Below, in pieces: positions 1 to 8,970 of a DNA stretch of 64,000 nucleotides. The notes beneath the pieces are model-generated. The model was not told the origin of the DNA. It searched no databases and saw nothing but the letters and a program-made list of their open reading frames with translations. Origin of the DNA: CAYTGM01 sp964437365 (GTDB lineage Bacteria > Sumerlaeota > Sumerlaeia > SLMS01); the NCBI GenBank assembly GCA_964437365.1, contig CAYTGM010000006.1, positions 174,668 through 238,667 on the forward strand, in the 5' to 3' direction. Both the position numbers and the translations under genes were made by a program. The first letter of the stretch is position 1; each line of letters opens with the position of its first letter.

Positions 1-852
1 TCCACCGGCTCCTTCATCACCGGTTCCAAAACCTCCTAAAACAACACTGATAAAAGAACGATTCATCGCTTTGCACATGATATACGACAAGATCGCTCCT
101 GAGGAACCAACCAGAGCACCGGTGACGATCATGAGGTTGTTCTCCAGCGTAAAGCCCGTCGCAACGGCGGCCCAACCTGAATAGGAATTGAGCATCGAAA
201 CGATCACAGGCATGTCAGCTCCGCCGATAGGGATAATCATGGTGATTCCGAGGATGAGAGAGAGAATCGTGATGACGAGGAGAAACATCTCGCTTGAATT
301 TCCTGTGAACATGAGTGCTAGAACGATGCCCAAAAGAAAGATCATCAGGTTAACGAAGTGCTGGCCGCTAAATACAACAGGAGAAGAGGAAAGCTTCCCA
401 CTCAGCTTTCCGAACGCGATCACGGATCCCGTAAAGGTTAGTGCTCCGATAAATATTCCGAGAGATATCTCCAGAAGCGATATACGTGACAGTTGAATGT
501 CAGACAACTCTGAAGCATGCAGAAAGGTTCCCCACCCCACCAGAACTGCTGCGAGGCCGACAAAGCTGTGCAGTGCAGCCACAAGCTCAGGCATGGAAGT
601 CATTTGTACCTTGAGGCCAAGCGGGATACCGATGACGGCTCCCACGGCAAGGCCACCGAGAACCCATCCGAGGTTCTCCATTTGCATGGAAGGATGAAGG
701 AGGGTGATCAGAATGGCCATAGCCATGCCCGTTATTGCAAACAGGTTTCCGCGTCTGGCGGTTGCTGGAGAGCTTAGCCCTTTTAATCCGAAAATAAAGA
801 GAATAGATGCAACAAGATAGACAGCAGCGAAAACATCAGGACCCAGGTTCAT
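1..852 (-). CDS. pntB: NAD(P) transhydrogenase subunit beta (partial, 3' end outside window)
   Basis: This is the membrane subunit that, with PntA, couples hydride transfer from NADH to NADP+ to proton movement across the cytoplasmic membrane. The 284 codons visible start with ATG at 852 (protein begins MNLGPDVFAAVYLVAS) and show the many glycine-rich transmembrane helices typical of PntB. The stretch GGADMPVIVSMLNSYSGWAA and the following GSSGAILSYIMCKAMNRSF are hallmark PntB sequences. The C-terminal NADP-binding domain III lies beyond the window. The start overlaps the stop of the preceding subunit gene by 4 bases (ATGA), indicating translational coupling in a pntAa-pntAb-pntB operon. Confidence 0.97.
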   Translation of the reverse strand, partial: MNLGPDVFAAVYLVASILFIFGLKGLSSPATARRGNLFAITGMAMAILITLLHPSMQMENLGWVLGGLAVGAVIGIPLGLKVQMTSMPELVAALHSFVGLAAVLVGWGTFLHASELSDIQLSRISLLEISLGIFIGALTFTGSVIAFGKLSGKLSSSPVVFSGQHFVNLMIFLLGIVLALMFTGNSSEMFLLVITILSLILGITMIIPIGGADMPVIVSMLNSYSGWAAVATGFTLENNLMIVTGALVGSSGAILSYIMCKAMNRSFISVVLGGFGTGDEGAGG

Positions 853-1205
853 GAGGACTTACGGTCCTTTCCTGCAGCCTTAGGTTTATACATGGCCAGC
901 ATACGCTGCGTAACGGCAAAGCCTCCGAAAACGTTTATGGAGGCAACCACGAGACCGACCATGCCAAGCAATCGAGGCAAGAAGCCTGTTTCCGACCCCA
1001 CAATCAGAATGCAGCCTACAAGGATAATCGCTGAAATCGCGTTAGTAACCGACATCAACGGAGTGTGCAGTGCAGGGGTCACATTCCAGATTACATGATA
1101 CCCGAGGATACAGGCGAGGACAAAGACAAACAAACTGGCCATCCACGGCGACATGTGAGCACCATCGTTTATAACTGACAGGACATTCAGTTGCACAGGA
1201 GACAA
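849..1205 (-). CDS. pntAb: NAD(P) transhydrogenase alpha subunit, membrane part (PntAb)
   Basis: This is the small membrane subunit of a three-polypeptide transhydrogenase, 118 residues with about three or four transmembrane helices. The family core HTPLMSVTNAISAIILVG is present near residues 47-64. The longest reading frame starts with TTG directly after the pntAa stop, with an AAGGAA Shine-Dalgarno inside the end of pntAa. An ATG at codon 18 (MSPWMASLF) fits the N-terminus of many homologues better, so the true start is uncertain. The split alpha subunit matches the known Rhodospirillum rubrum arrangement rather than the fused E. coli PntA. Confidence 0.95.
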   Translation of the reverse strand: MSPVQLNVLSVINDGAHMSPWMASLFVFVLACILGYHVIWNVTPALHTPLMSVTNAISAIILVGCILIVGSETGFLPRLLGMVGLVVASINVFGGFAVTQRMLAMYKPKAAGKDRKSS

Positions 1206-2336
1206 TTAGGAAGGTTCCTTTCTGAACTCTTCTCCATCTTTATAGACAAGAGCCGAGGAAATGATTTCATCTTCTATATCAATCTTCAATTCACTGTGGC
1301 CGGAATCGTCATGGTAGACCAGAATCTCTAGAAGACTGAGTAAGTTTCTCGCAAAGAACTGACTTGCCGTGTTTGGCATTCTCGATGGAAGGTTTGTATA
1401 GCCAATAATTGAGACACCGCTAATATTGACGAGCTCATCGGCTTTTGTGAGCGGACAATTGCCTCCACTACCCGCAGCCAAATCTACGATGACTGACCCT
1501 GGTGCCATCTTTGAAACTGCATCTTCGGTGATGAGTACTGGTGCCTTTTTCCCCGGAATCTGGGCTGTGGTTATGACAATATTGCTGCGAGCTATCACTT
1601 TCGCGAGTTCAGCCTTCTGGCGCTCCTGCGCTTCTTCTGATAGAGCCTTCGCATAGCCACCTTCCCCCGCTCCGCTCTCTCCCAAGTCAAGATCGACAGG
1701 TTTTGCACCGACTGAGATAATCTGCTCTCTAACTTCGGGTCGGACATCAAAGGCCTCAACGCGGCCACCAAGTCGCTTAGCCGTGGCAATAGCCTGAAGA
1801 CCTGCGACACCTACCCCGAGAACCAGGACACGTGCAGGAGGCACTGAACCTGCCGCAGTCATCATCATGGGGAACAAACTTCCGAAGACATGGGCAGCTT
1901 CTATAACGGCTCTATACCCTGCCAGATTTGCCTGAGAGGAAAGCACATCCATGGATTGTGCGCGAGTGATCCGTGGAATTTTTTCAAGAGCAATGAAGGA
2001 GAATCTCTTGTGATTGACCTTCGAAACAAACTCTTGGTCATGCTGAGCAGTTCCCAGAAGCGAGATGAGAGTTAAGCCGTCATCCAATGTATCAAGGGTC
2101 TGCAGATCGGGAACTTGAATTGAGAAAAGAAGGGAGATACTTTTGAGTTGATCGCGGTCGACAATTTCTGCTCCTGCCTTTTCAAAGACGGAGTCTGGGA
2201 GGCTGGCTTTCTCGCCTGCTCCCTTTTCGACGGCGACGCTGATTCCTTTTTTCTGGAGTTTCGCAACCACGTCCGGGCTGATCGCAACCCGGTTTTCACC
2301 TGATCCTGTTTCTTTCAGAACGCCGACTCGTGTCAA
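1206..2336 (-). CDS. pntAa: NAD(P) transhydrogenase alpha subunit, NAD-binding part (PntAa)
   Basis: This is the soluble NAD(H)-binding domain I of the proton-translocating transhydrogenase, homologous to alanine dehydrogenase. At 376 residues it matches the split-alpha form. The N-terminus carries the family pattern KETGSGENRVAISP, and a Rossmann motif GVGVAG lies near residues 170-176. The start is TTG with an AAAGGG purine tract about 13 bases upstream; no in-frame ATG occurs early enough to keep the conserved N-terminus. It is the first gene of the operon, with the next gene beginning immediately after its TAA stop. The operon probably balances NADH and NADPH pools. Confidence 0.96.
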   Translation of the reverse strand: MTRVGVLKETGSGENRVAISPDVVAKLQKKGISVAVEKGAGEKASLPDSVFEKAGAEIVDRDQLKSISLLFSIQVPDLQTLDTLDDGLTLISLLGTAQHDQEFVSKVNHKRFSFIALEKIPRITRAQSMDVLSSQANLAGYRAVIEAAHVFGSLFPMMMTAAGSVPPARVLVLGVGVAGLQAIATAKRLGGRVEAFDVRPEVREQIISVGAKPVDLDLGESGAGEGGYAKALSEEAQERQKAELAKVIARSNIVITTAQIPGKKAPVLITEDAVSKMAPGSVIVDLAAGSGGNCPLTKADELVNISGVSIIGYTNLPSRMPNTASQFFARNLLSLLEILVYHDDSGHSELKIDIEDEIISSALVYKDGEEFRKEPS

Positions 2337-2564
2337 AAGTCAGTTACCCTTTCTGTTTGAAACGATTCTTTACTTCACAACGATATCAATTTAGACCGTC
2401 GGCATGACGGGTCGAGCGAAAAGTCTCTGAAGTCATGATTTATTTCTTTGAGGTTTTTTCGCATAGACACGCAGCTGGCGATTTGCTAGGAAACGGTGTG
2501 AATAAATACGTTTCGGTATTGTATAAGGTTAACAAATACCTGAGCAGAAGTGAGGTCTGCTTCC

Positions 2565-3074
2565 ATGAAGAAACTCCTGGTCGTCCTTTGTATTGTTAAC
2601 ATTACCCTCTCATGCTCCTACCCGCTCTTCTTTGGTTCCGAAATCGCAATCCATTTCAACGCTTCAGGAGAGGCTGACAACTTTGCAAGCCCATATGCTC
2701 TCTCAGTATTCCTCGTCTTGCTAGGACTCTTCTTTTGCGCATTGGGGCTATTCGTTCCTGTCATGATAGATAAAGCGCCCAAGTCTTCGATCAATATCCC
2801 GAATAAAGAATTCTGGCTGAGCGAAGAGAACTATCCCACATTCCAGAGAAAATTCAGCTCTTACTGGGCCGAATACAATGCCATTCTGCAGCTTTTCCTT
2901 ATTACAATCTGCGTTCTCACAATATACGCAAATACACTGGAATCACCGAGACTCCCGATGATCCCTTTTGCGATAGCTCTGGTTTCTTATCTTGCATATA
3001 CAGGTATCTGGGCACTTCGCTTCATCAAAGTGATGAAGGTGCCATCAGTGGGTGATCAAACGCCGGCTCGGTGA
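2565..3074 (+). CDS. DUF1648-like multi-pass membrane protein
   Basis: The protein has about 169 residues and four predicted transmembrane segments. After the first helix comes the segment IAIHFNASGEADNFASPY, which resembles the DUF1648 signature (a histidine, then a Gly-x-x-Asp patch) seen in SdpI-like and regulator-associated membrane proteins. The frame opens at GTG 2550, but ATG 2565 is preferred because a GAGG sits about 10 bases upstream. It converges on the ABC permease gene and the two 3' ends overlap by 19 bases. Function is unknown; SdpI-type immunity or signalling is a family association only. Confidence 0.6.
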   Translation: MKKLLVVLCIVNITLSCSYPLFFGSEIAIHFNASGEADNFASPYALSVFLVLLGLFFCALGLFVPVMIDKAPKSSINIPNKEFWLSEENYPTFQRKFSSYWAEYNAILQLFLITICVLTIYANTLESPRLPMIPFAIALVSYLAYTGIWALRFIKVMKVPSVGDQTPAR

Positions 3075-3901
3075 GCTTTTGCATCACCGAAGTGAAACTC
3101 GAGGGTCCGCTGAAGCCTGGACAACACAAGTGAAAGCACAAGATAGATTAAAGCCAACGCCGTGAACGCCTCAAAGTAGTTGAATGTCGACCCTCCGTAC
3201 ATCTGTGCGGACCGCGTAATATCGACGAGAGTTACAACTCCAACAATAGCCGAATCCTTTAACAAGGCGATGCACTCATTAGCGATGGCTGGAAGTATCG
3301 TTCTGAGTGCCTGAGGGAGTATGATATAGATGAAGACCTGTCCCCCTCGAGCCTCAAGACTCGCAGCTTCAATTTCCTCTACAGGAATTGAAAGCAAACC
3401 GGCCCGGACAACCTCTGCCATATAGGCTCCATAGCAAACCCCTAGAGCAATCACCGCAGACCGGAAAGGGGTGAGCTGCTTCCCAAGACTGATAATCATT
3501 TCGCTTTCAGAGTTGTTCATGACACCCTTTACGCCGAAGTAGACAAAGAGCAACATCACGTAAATAGGAATGCCACGTATAGTCTCAACGAAAAGAGCAC
3601 CGACAAACCGCGGAAGTGGATGGGGCATAAGCTGAATCCCCCCGATAAACACACCGATGACAAACGAGAGTGCAACAGAGCAAAGAACAACCAGGATGCT
3701 CGTGATGATTGCAAGATCCATCACTTGTCGATCGCTTCCTGATCGACCGTCTACGATACTCTTGAAAATATTTCGATAGATGTTACCATCTTCTCCGCCT
3801 GGATAGAGAAACAATAAGAAGAAAATCGACACCACAGCTATTACGAGTGCTGTCCACCAGGCAAGTTCACTCGACCCACTTTTTTTTGAAGTTGTTATCA
3901 A
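3056..3901 (-). CDS. Polar amino-acid ABC transporter permease
   Basis: This is an inner-membrane permease of the HisM/GlnP type, 281 residues, with about five or six transmembrane segments. The EAA loop that contacts the ATPase is visible as EAASLEARGGQVFIYIILPQ around residues 185-204. It starts with TTG four bases after the TAG stop of the binding-protein gene, so the two form an operon. No cognate ATP-binding subunit lies nearby: pntA is downstream and the other flank is intergenic. The ATPase must be encoded elsewhere or shared. Confidence 0.9.
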   Translation of the reverse strand: MITTSKKSGSSELAWWTALVIAVVSIFFLLFLYPGGEDGNIYRNIFKSIVDGRSGSDRQVMDLAIITSILVVLCSVALSFVIGVFIGGIQLMPHPLPRFVGALFVETIRGIPIYVMLLFVYFGVKGVMNNSESEMIISLGKQLTPFRSAVIALGVCYGAYMAEVVRAGLLSIPVEEIEAASLEARGGQVFIYIILPQALRTILPAIANECIALLKDSAIVGVVTLVDITRSAQMYGGSTFNYFEAFTALALIYLVLSLVLSRLQRTLEFHFGDAKAHRAGV

Positions 3902-3905
3902 GTGT

Positions 3906-4703
3906 CTATTCCTTCACCTGATCGATCCACTTTGCCTGAAGCTGAGCATCAACCCCAGACTCTTTTACTTTTTTCAGACCTTCATTGATTTTCTCGAGAA
4001 GCTCTGTCTCACCCTTTCGGATAACCACACCATATTCCTCTTTCGAGAATTCTATCGGTACCGTTGCGAATCGCTCTGCTGTATCAGGGTTTGCACGGGA
4101 ATATGCATCGGCAACAGGACTATCAACCATGAATCCGAAGACGCTTCCCTGCGCCAAATCCGCAAAGGCGAGAGGTGCATTATCATAAGTCTTCGTTTTC
4201 CATTGAGGGAATTCCTCTTCGACCATCAGCGCTCCTGTCGTGGCGAGTTGCACTCCGATGATCTTACCGTCGATATCCTCCACCTGATCAACCTCCCCAA
4301 GATCTTTGCGCTGGATCACAAGATTCTGTGATATTGTATAATAAGGATCTGAAAAATTGTACTTCTTTTTTCGATCTTCGGTAATAGTAGCAGCTGACAT
4401 GATCGCGTCGATCTCTCCCGATTCGAGAGCAGCGAAGATACCTTTCCACTCAACAGGTTTCCATTCCATATTAATCCCGGCTTCCTCAGCGATTGCCTCC
4501 ATGAGCGCTATTTCATACCCGACCATTTCTCCCGTGTCGGTATCAATATACTGCATGGGAGGATAATCAGGGTTGGTGCCGACGATAACAACCTCGCTGG
4601 CAGATGACTGACTGGGAGCTTTCTCGGCTGCTGAACTCTCATCACTTCCTTGTTGTGAGCAGCCGAACAGGAGAAGGGGTAGAGCTAACAGATAGTATTT
4701 CAT
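3906..4703 (-). CDS. Amino-acid ABC transporter substrate-binding lipoprotein
   Basis: This is a family 3 extracellular solute-binding protein of 265 residues. It has a lipoprotein signal with the lipobox LLLFGC (Cys15), a Ser/Glu-rich linker and then the ligand-binding fold. Family features include GTNPDYPPMQYID at the start of lobe 1 and AIMSAATITEDRKKKYNFSD mid-protein, the usual TxxR-type amino-acid-binding region. It probably delivers a polar amino acid to the permease encoded 4 bases downstream. The Shine-Dalgarno is weak (GAGAAAGTG). The ligand cannot be fixed from sequence alone. Confidence 0.92.
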   Translation of the reverse strand: MKYYLLALPLLLFGCSQQGSDESSAAEKAPSQSSASEVVIVGTNPDYPPMQYIDTDTGEMVGYEIALMEAIAEEAGINMEWKPVEWKGIFAALESGEIDAIMSAATITEDRKKKYNFSDPYYTISQNLVIQRKDLGEVDQVEDIDGKIIGVQLATTGALMVEEEFPQWKTKTYDNAPLAFADLAQGSVFGFMVDSPVADAYSRANPDTAERFATVPIEFSKEEYGVVIRKGETELLEKINEGLKKVKESGVDAQLQAKWIDQVKE

Positions 4704-5239
4704 AGAATTCGATTCACTTTCTCTCTCTTACGTGTTTCCGCAGAATAGTGAAAGAACAGCGAGTGCGCGAAGTGGGTCAAGTGCTACGCCCTTTTTGTTG
4801 AAAACTCTTCCCTGCCGAGACTTTGATTCAGGAAGGGAGGATAAGCATGCAATTAAGGGCAGAAACTTTCCCAAAAGGCATAGATAAAGATTAAGGTTTA
4901 TTTATCTACACGTTATTTAATTTGTTGGAGCTCCGCTGAGATAAATTTAATCACTCAAGCTCTCCCAAACCCACACCGCCACACTACAGAACACTGAATA
5001 CATTAGCTTTAACCCAACTTCTCGAACGTTGAGTTCAGCTAAAAATCGCCGTCCAGCCTACGGATTAATCAAAGAGTTATAAAATTAATTCTCTGAAATT
5101 CACTTTTTCCTTGCCGATAAAAGTGTCTAGGTTAAAGGATTAACTATTCTGAGGGATCTCTTTCTTGTGAGACCGCTACCCCCTGCCTCACACTACATAG
5201 CCCTCTCAGAATTAGTCATAATTCTAAGGAGAAGTACCT
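4704..5239. promoter_or_regulatory. Divergent intergenic region with nested leader hairpins
   Basis: This 536-base gene-free region separates the minus-strand binding-protein gene from the plus-strand beta-helix gene and must hold both promoters. I see two structured elements near its right end. One is CACTTTT/AAAAGTG at 5101-5125. The other is a nested stem with outer arms ATTCTGAGGG (5146-5155) and CCCTCTCAGAAT (5201-5212) and inner arms GTGAG (5167-5171) and CTCAC (5187-5191). A strong AAGGAG lies at 5225-5230, before the ATG at 5240. The hairpins probably lie in the 5' leader of the downstream mRNA, but no named riboswitch is recognised. Confidence 0.4.
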
Positions 5240-7474
5240 ATGATGTTTAAAAAGCTGGCAACCACAGTTGCCATCGGAGTTTCCGCTCTGTGCGCTGCCC
5301 CCGCATTATCGCAGACTCCAATTCCTCTCACTAATGGCGGATTCGAGGATCCAAACCTGACACCCAGCAGTAGCTGGTATGGTTGGGTGAATGGATGGAC
5401 AGCCAGTGGAAGCCCTGGCACGACCTACAACGTCACGGCTGCCCCCACTTACCCCAACACAGAAGGCGACCAATACCTTTACGTTCCCATCAGTGGCTTC
5501 ACCAATGGCCAGGGAAATTACCAATTTGGATTCGAGATTTACCAACAAACCGAAACGATCCAGGCGAATACACATTATACCGTATCGTTTGATGTGTTTC
5601 CCTTTTCTGGTCAATCAAACCGACTACTGGCAGTGGTAGAAGGAACATCCAGCTTCACGGCGTTTGGTGAAGTCATCTATCGTCCTCCATGGATGGAGGA
5701 GCAAAACACCGTCGACCTGGTTCCTGGTCAGTGGCAGACGATTACCCTCGAATTCAACTCAGGCGACTTCGAAGCGCAGCTTGGGGAGATGATGCAACTG
5801 CGTCTTCGTGGCGATCAAGTTGCACTTGATAACGTTCAATTTACGAAACAAGCAATGACGACCGGTCCTGCGCAGACCTTTTATGTCAGCTCCAGCCAGG
5901 GTAATGACAACAATAGCGGCCTGAGTTCAAGTTCACCCTGGAAGTCCTTCAAAAACCTGAAGACACAACTTCTCGGCCCTGGTGATAAAGTCCTCCTCAA
6001 GAGTGGCGACGTTTGGAATGAGCAACTTCACCTTCGTGGCGATGGTACCGCGGCAAACCCTATCGAGCTCGCCTCATACGGAACAGGAAATCTACCTTTC
6101 ATCCAGAGAAGCAACAAGCTGGAAGATAAATGCGTTGTTATTGAAAGCCCTAGCCACTGGATCATCCGTGATATTGAAGGGGCAAATGCCAAACTTGGTC
6201 TATACCTTCGCTACTATCACGATTACTTCAACCAGAACGTCACGGTAGAGAACGTCTTCTTCTCTGACATGGATATCTGGGATGTCAGAACAGAAGACAC
6301 GAACTTCGAATACTCCTTCAACAGCGCGATTTTCGTTGGTGGTAAGATAGACCAGAATAACCAGTTCTCGAATGTTCTCAACGGATTAACTGTCCGAAAC
6401 TCTGGCTTTGAAAATTGTACGGCAGGGTTCCTGACGGGCTGGTATTTTCCTGAACGCTACAAGAGTCGCATCACGAACCTGACCATTGACAATGTCTATT
6501 CAACAAGAGTCAGCGCAGGCGGACTGATGCTCAACAATGTTGACGGAGCCTACATCACGAAATTTCGTACCTTCGAACCTTGTGGACAGAATGGATCCTT
6601 CATATGGGGAAGCACCGGAGGTATCCTCAGCTCATGTAATAACATCACTCTGGACAACTGCTCTTTCGCAGATACAGACCGCATGTGGCCAGATGACACA
6701 AAAGGAGATGGCTGCGGCTTTGATATCGACGGCGAAAACACAAACATCACGATCAGGAATACAGTCTTTGCTAACAATGAAGGACCTGGCCTCCTTTTTC
6801 TGTCAACCTATGGCGCAACCAACGATAATGTCTTAATCGAAGATTGTACTTTCTATAACAACGGCCTTGATGCAGCAACTTCATTTGGTGGCAACGCCTA
6901 TGAAATTAAAGCCTCAAACGGAACGATTGGAAGTGCAACTTTCAGAAACCTCGGCCTGTATAGATCATCTGGATCATGGGGCTGGATCTATCCAAACAAT
7001 CCACAGAATACAAGCCTGCAGAACATCCGCTACAACTACTATCAGCCACAGCCTCTTGCCTCCTGGGAATTCAACCAGAACGGCAACTGGGAAAACTGGA
7101 ACAACTTCAGTAGTGACTGGAGCAATGCATCTGTCTTTAACGGTTCATTACGCGGAAGTTCTTCAGGTTTCGATCCTCATGCCTACTCCCCTTACTCATG
7201 GGTACCAACACTGGATTCAAGTCCTTATGTTAAGGTACGCATGAGAACGAACTCCGGAAACATGGGTGTTCTTTTCTTCACAACTGAAACCGACCCTGTC
7301 TGGGACATCAACAAAGCCGTTGGCTTCTCGGTCATCCCCGATAACCAGTGGCGCGTCTATACAATTGATCTTCGCAACTCGCCTGCCTACAAAGGCCTCG
7401 CGACTCAAATCAGAATAGACCCAGTAGAGTCCAGCGGAGCAAACTTCCGCATCGACTATATTCGCTGGCAATAA
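5240..7474 (+). CDS. Secreted right-handed beta-helix protein with carbohydrate-binding-like domains
   Basis: The 744-residue protein has an N-terminal signal peptide ending about ALSQ (residue 25). A jelly-roll-like N-terminal domain follows (NGGFEDP at residue 32, about residues 28-205). The segment FYVSSSQGNDNNSGLSSSSP near residue 214 is the typical entry to a DUF1565/right-handed parallel beta-helix, and Asn-rich coils run to about residue 600. A final beta-sandwich of about 140 residues (WEFNQNGNWENW onward) resembles a galactose-binding domain. The fold suggests polysaccharide binding or a lyase-like enzyme; no catalytic residues can be assigned. It is monocistronic, with a good ribosome site and a strong terminator. 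Confidence 0.8.
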   Translation: MMFKKLATTVAIGVSALCAAPALSQTPIPLTNGGFEDPNLTPSSSWYGWVNGWTASGSPGTTYNVTAAPTYPNTEGDQYLYVPISGFTNGQGNYQFGFEIYQQTETIQANTHYTVSFDVFPFSGQSNRLLAVVEGTSSFTAFGEVIYRPPWMEEQNTVDLVPGQWQTITLEFNSGDFEAQLGEMMQLRLRGDQVALDNVQFTKQAMTTGPAQTFYVSSSQGNDNNSGLSSSSPWKSFKNLKTQLLGPGDKVLLKSGDVWNEQLHLRGDGTAANPIELASYGTGNLPFIQRSNKLEDKCVVIESPSHWIIRDIEGANAKLGLYLRYYHDYFNQNVTVENVFFSDMDIWDVRTEDTNFEYSFNSAIFVGGKIDQNNQFSNVLNGLTVRNSGFENCTAGFLTGWYFPERYKSRITNLTIDNVYSTRVSAGGLMLNNVDGAYITKFRTFEPCGQNGSFIWGSTGGILSSCNNITLDNCSFADTDRMWPDDTKGDGCGFDIDGENTNITIRNTVFANNEGPGLLFLSTYGATNDNVLIEDCTFYNNGLDAATSFGGNAYEIKASNGTIGSATFRNLGLYRSSGSWGWIYPNNPQNTSLQNIRYNYYQPQPLASWEFNQNGNWENWNNFSSDWSNASVFNGSLRGSSSGFDPHAYSPYSWVPTLDSSPYVKVRMRTNSGNMGVLFFTTETDPVWDINKAVGFSVIPDNQWRVYTIDLRNSPAYKGLATQIRIDPVESSGANFRIDYIRWQ

Positions 7475-7506
7475 GGCAAATACTTCGTCATCCAGAAACC
7501 TCAACT

Positions 7507-7536
7507 GGCCGGGCAGCCTGACTGCCCGGCCTTTTT
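7507..7536 (+). terminator. Rho-independent terminator of the beta-helix gene
   Basis: A perfect 10-bp GC-rich stem (GGCCGGGCAG and CTGCCCGGCC, loop of 5) is followed by TTTTTCGTTT. It lies 32 bases after the stop codon at 7474. Confidence 0.9.
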
Positions 7537-7637
7537 CGTTTCAGCCAAAGAATATCAGTCATGCGTTCTCCCCTTGCGGCTTCAAAGGTATCTGTCGATG
7601 AAGAATACTCAATTCAGAATAATGGTCGCATGCTTTC

Positions 7638-8540
7638 ATGGACATCAGACATCTTAGATATTTCGTCGTCGTTGCTGAAGAGCTTAACTTTACCCGCGCG
7701 GCGGAGCGCCTTCGCATTTCCCAGCCTCCCCTCAGTACACAGATTAAAGACCTTGAGGACGAGTTAGGAACCGATCTCTTCCTCAGAACGAAACGCAGTG
7801 TTGAACTGACGCGCGCTGGCCAAAGGTTCCTTCTGGAAGCCCGTGCGATTCTGGACCATATGGAGAAGGCAAAGAGAGTCGCTCAGTCCGAAGAAGACAT
7901 CGCAGGGACTCTATCGATCGCTTCCATTCCTTCCGTAGAGATCCACATCCTCCCTAAACTACTGGAGCAGTTTCATCAGAAGCGTCCCGGTGTTGAGTTC
8001 TGTTTGCGAAGCCTGAACTATGATGACCAGCTCAAAGGACTTCGAGAAGAAACCATTGATTGTGCCTTTCTGCGACTTCCCGTTGAAGACTATTCTCACC
8101 GAAGCATACGGGTGGAAGAGATACTCGAAGAAAACCTTGTGTTGGCGATTTCGAATCGCTCACCCCTTGCTGAATCAGGTATTAGCTCCATTAAAGAATG
8201 TAGAGAGGCGTCATTCATTCTCTGGCACAGGCATATTGCACCCCGTGTATACGACGAAATAATGGGGGTTCTGGAGGAGCTCCAGGGAGTACCAAGAATA
8301 TCAAATGAAACGGACTCCCTCCAGCTGGCACTGGGGCTGGCAGCCGCTAACCTTGGAATCGCCATTGTACCGAATTCGGCTCGAGTCCTTTGCAGAGAAG
8401 GCGTAACGTATATAAACACAGGAGAGACTTTTTCGGGACTTAAGCTTGGGATTGCCTGGAAAAAGAACATCCAGAATCCCCTGGTGGAAGAGTTTATCGA
8501 GACAACCCGTGCAATAGACTTGAAGGCTGATCTGGATTAG
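7638..8540 (+). CDS. LysR-family transcriptional regulator
   Basis: This 300-residue protein has the classic LTTR architecture. The N-terminal winged helix-turn-helix covers about residues 1-60 (MDIRHLRYFVVVAEELNFTR, RISQPPLSTQIKDLE, LFLRTKR). The effector-binding substrate-binding fold follows from about residue 90. The N-terminal pattern is closest to the BenM/CatM/CbbR type, in which aromatic acids or metabolic intermediates act as inducers, but the ligand is not predictable. No divergently transcribed target is adjacent: the upstream gene is co-oriented and ends in a terminator. The regulon is therefore unknown. Confidence 0.93.
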   Translation: MDIRHLRYFVVVAEELNFTRAAERLRISQPPLSTQIKDLEDELGTDLFLRTKRSVELTRAGQRFLLEARAILDHMEKAKRVAQSEEDIAGTLSIASIPSVEIHILPKLLEQFHQKRPGVEFCLRSLNYDDQLKGLREETIDCAFLRLPVEDYSHRSIRVEEILEENLVLAISNRSPLAESGISSIKECREASFILWHRHIAPRVYDEIMGVLEELQGVPRISNETDSLQLALGLAAANLGIAIVPNSARVLCREGVTYINTGETFSGLKLGIAWKKNIQNPLVEEFIETTRAIDLKADLD

Positions 8541-8970
8541 TCTATTCTCCTGTAATCGATTACAAGAGGGAAACCTTTCCGCTGAACCCCATCAATCCGA
8601 TTATGCCATCGGACTCTCTTAAGTACAGCTTTGTCCGAGATAACGTGCTATTAACTTGCATAGACCCTGCATGGAACATGCATGCGGAAGCATGTTACAA
8701 GCTTGTTGAATGAATGTTTCAACCCAGGGGTTCCATTCAAACCGCCGTTGAAATCGTTTACGTCGAATAACTGATGGGAAGGAATGCCATCAGACAAACA
8801 AGCACTATCTATTCAATATCATCGTATGACGAACAAATTCGATGAGGAGATGGGGGAAATTCCGGAATCAATGGACCAACCACAGAAGTTTTGAGTTTCA
8901 AGTCAAGCCCTCCATATGTTCATTACTGAGAAAGGATATCCTTCGAAATCACCAACTTCTGAAGATCACT
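8541..8970. other. Gene-free region with GCATG-rich quasi-palindromic repeat
   Basis: This 430-base stretch lies between the LysR gene and the convergent beta-helix gene. No coding frame looks real. A GCATG-rich segment at 8669-8701 (GCATGGAACATGCATG then GGAAGCATGTTACAAG) is shared with 59481-59514. A small hairpin TGATGG/CCATCA lies near 8773-8790. No terminator with a clear U-tract is seen. Confidence 0.4.
8669..8701 (+). repeat. GCATG-rich intergenic repeat, copy 1
   Basis: The 33-base segment matches 59481-59514 along its length (shared blocks GCATGG, CATGCA, AAGCATGTT, CAAG). Both copies lie in non-coding DNA and are built from overlapping GCATGC-type palindromes. The function is unknown. 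Confidence 0.45.
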
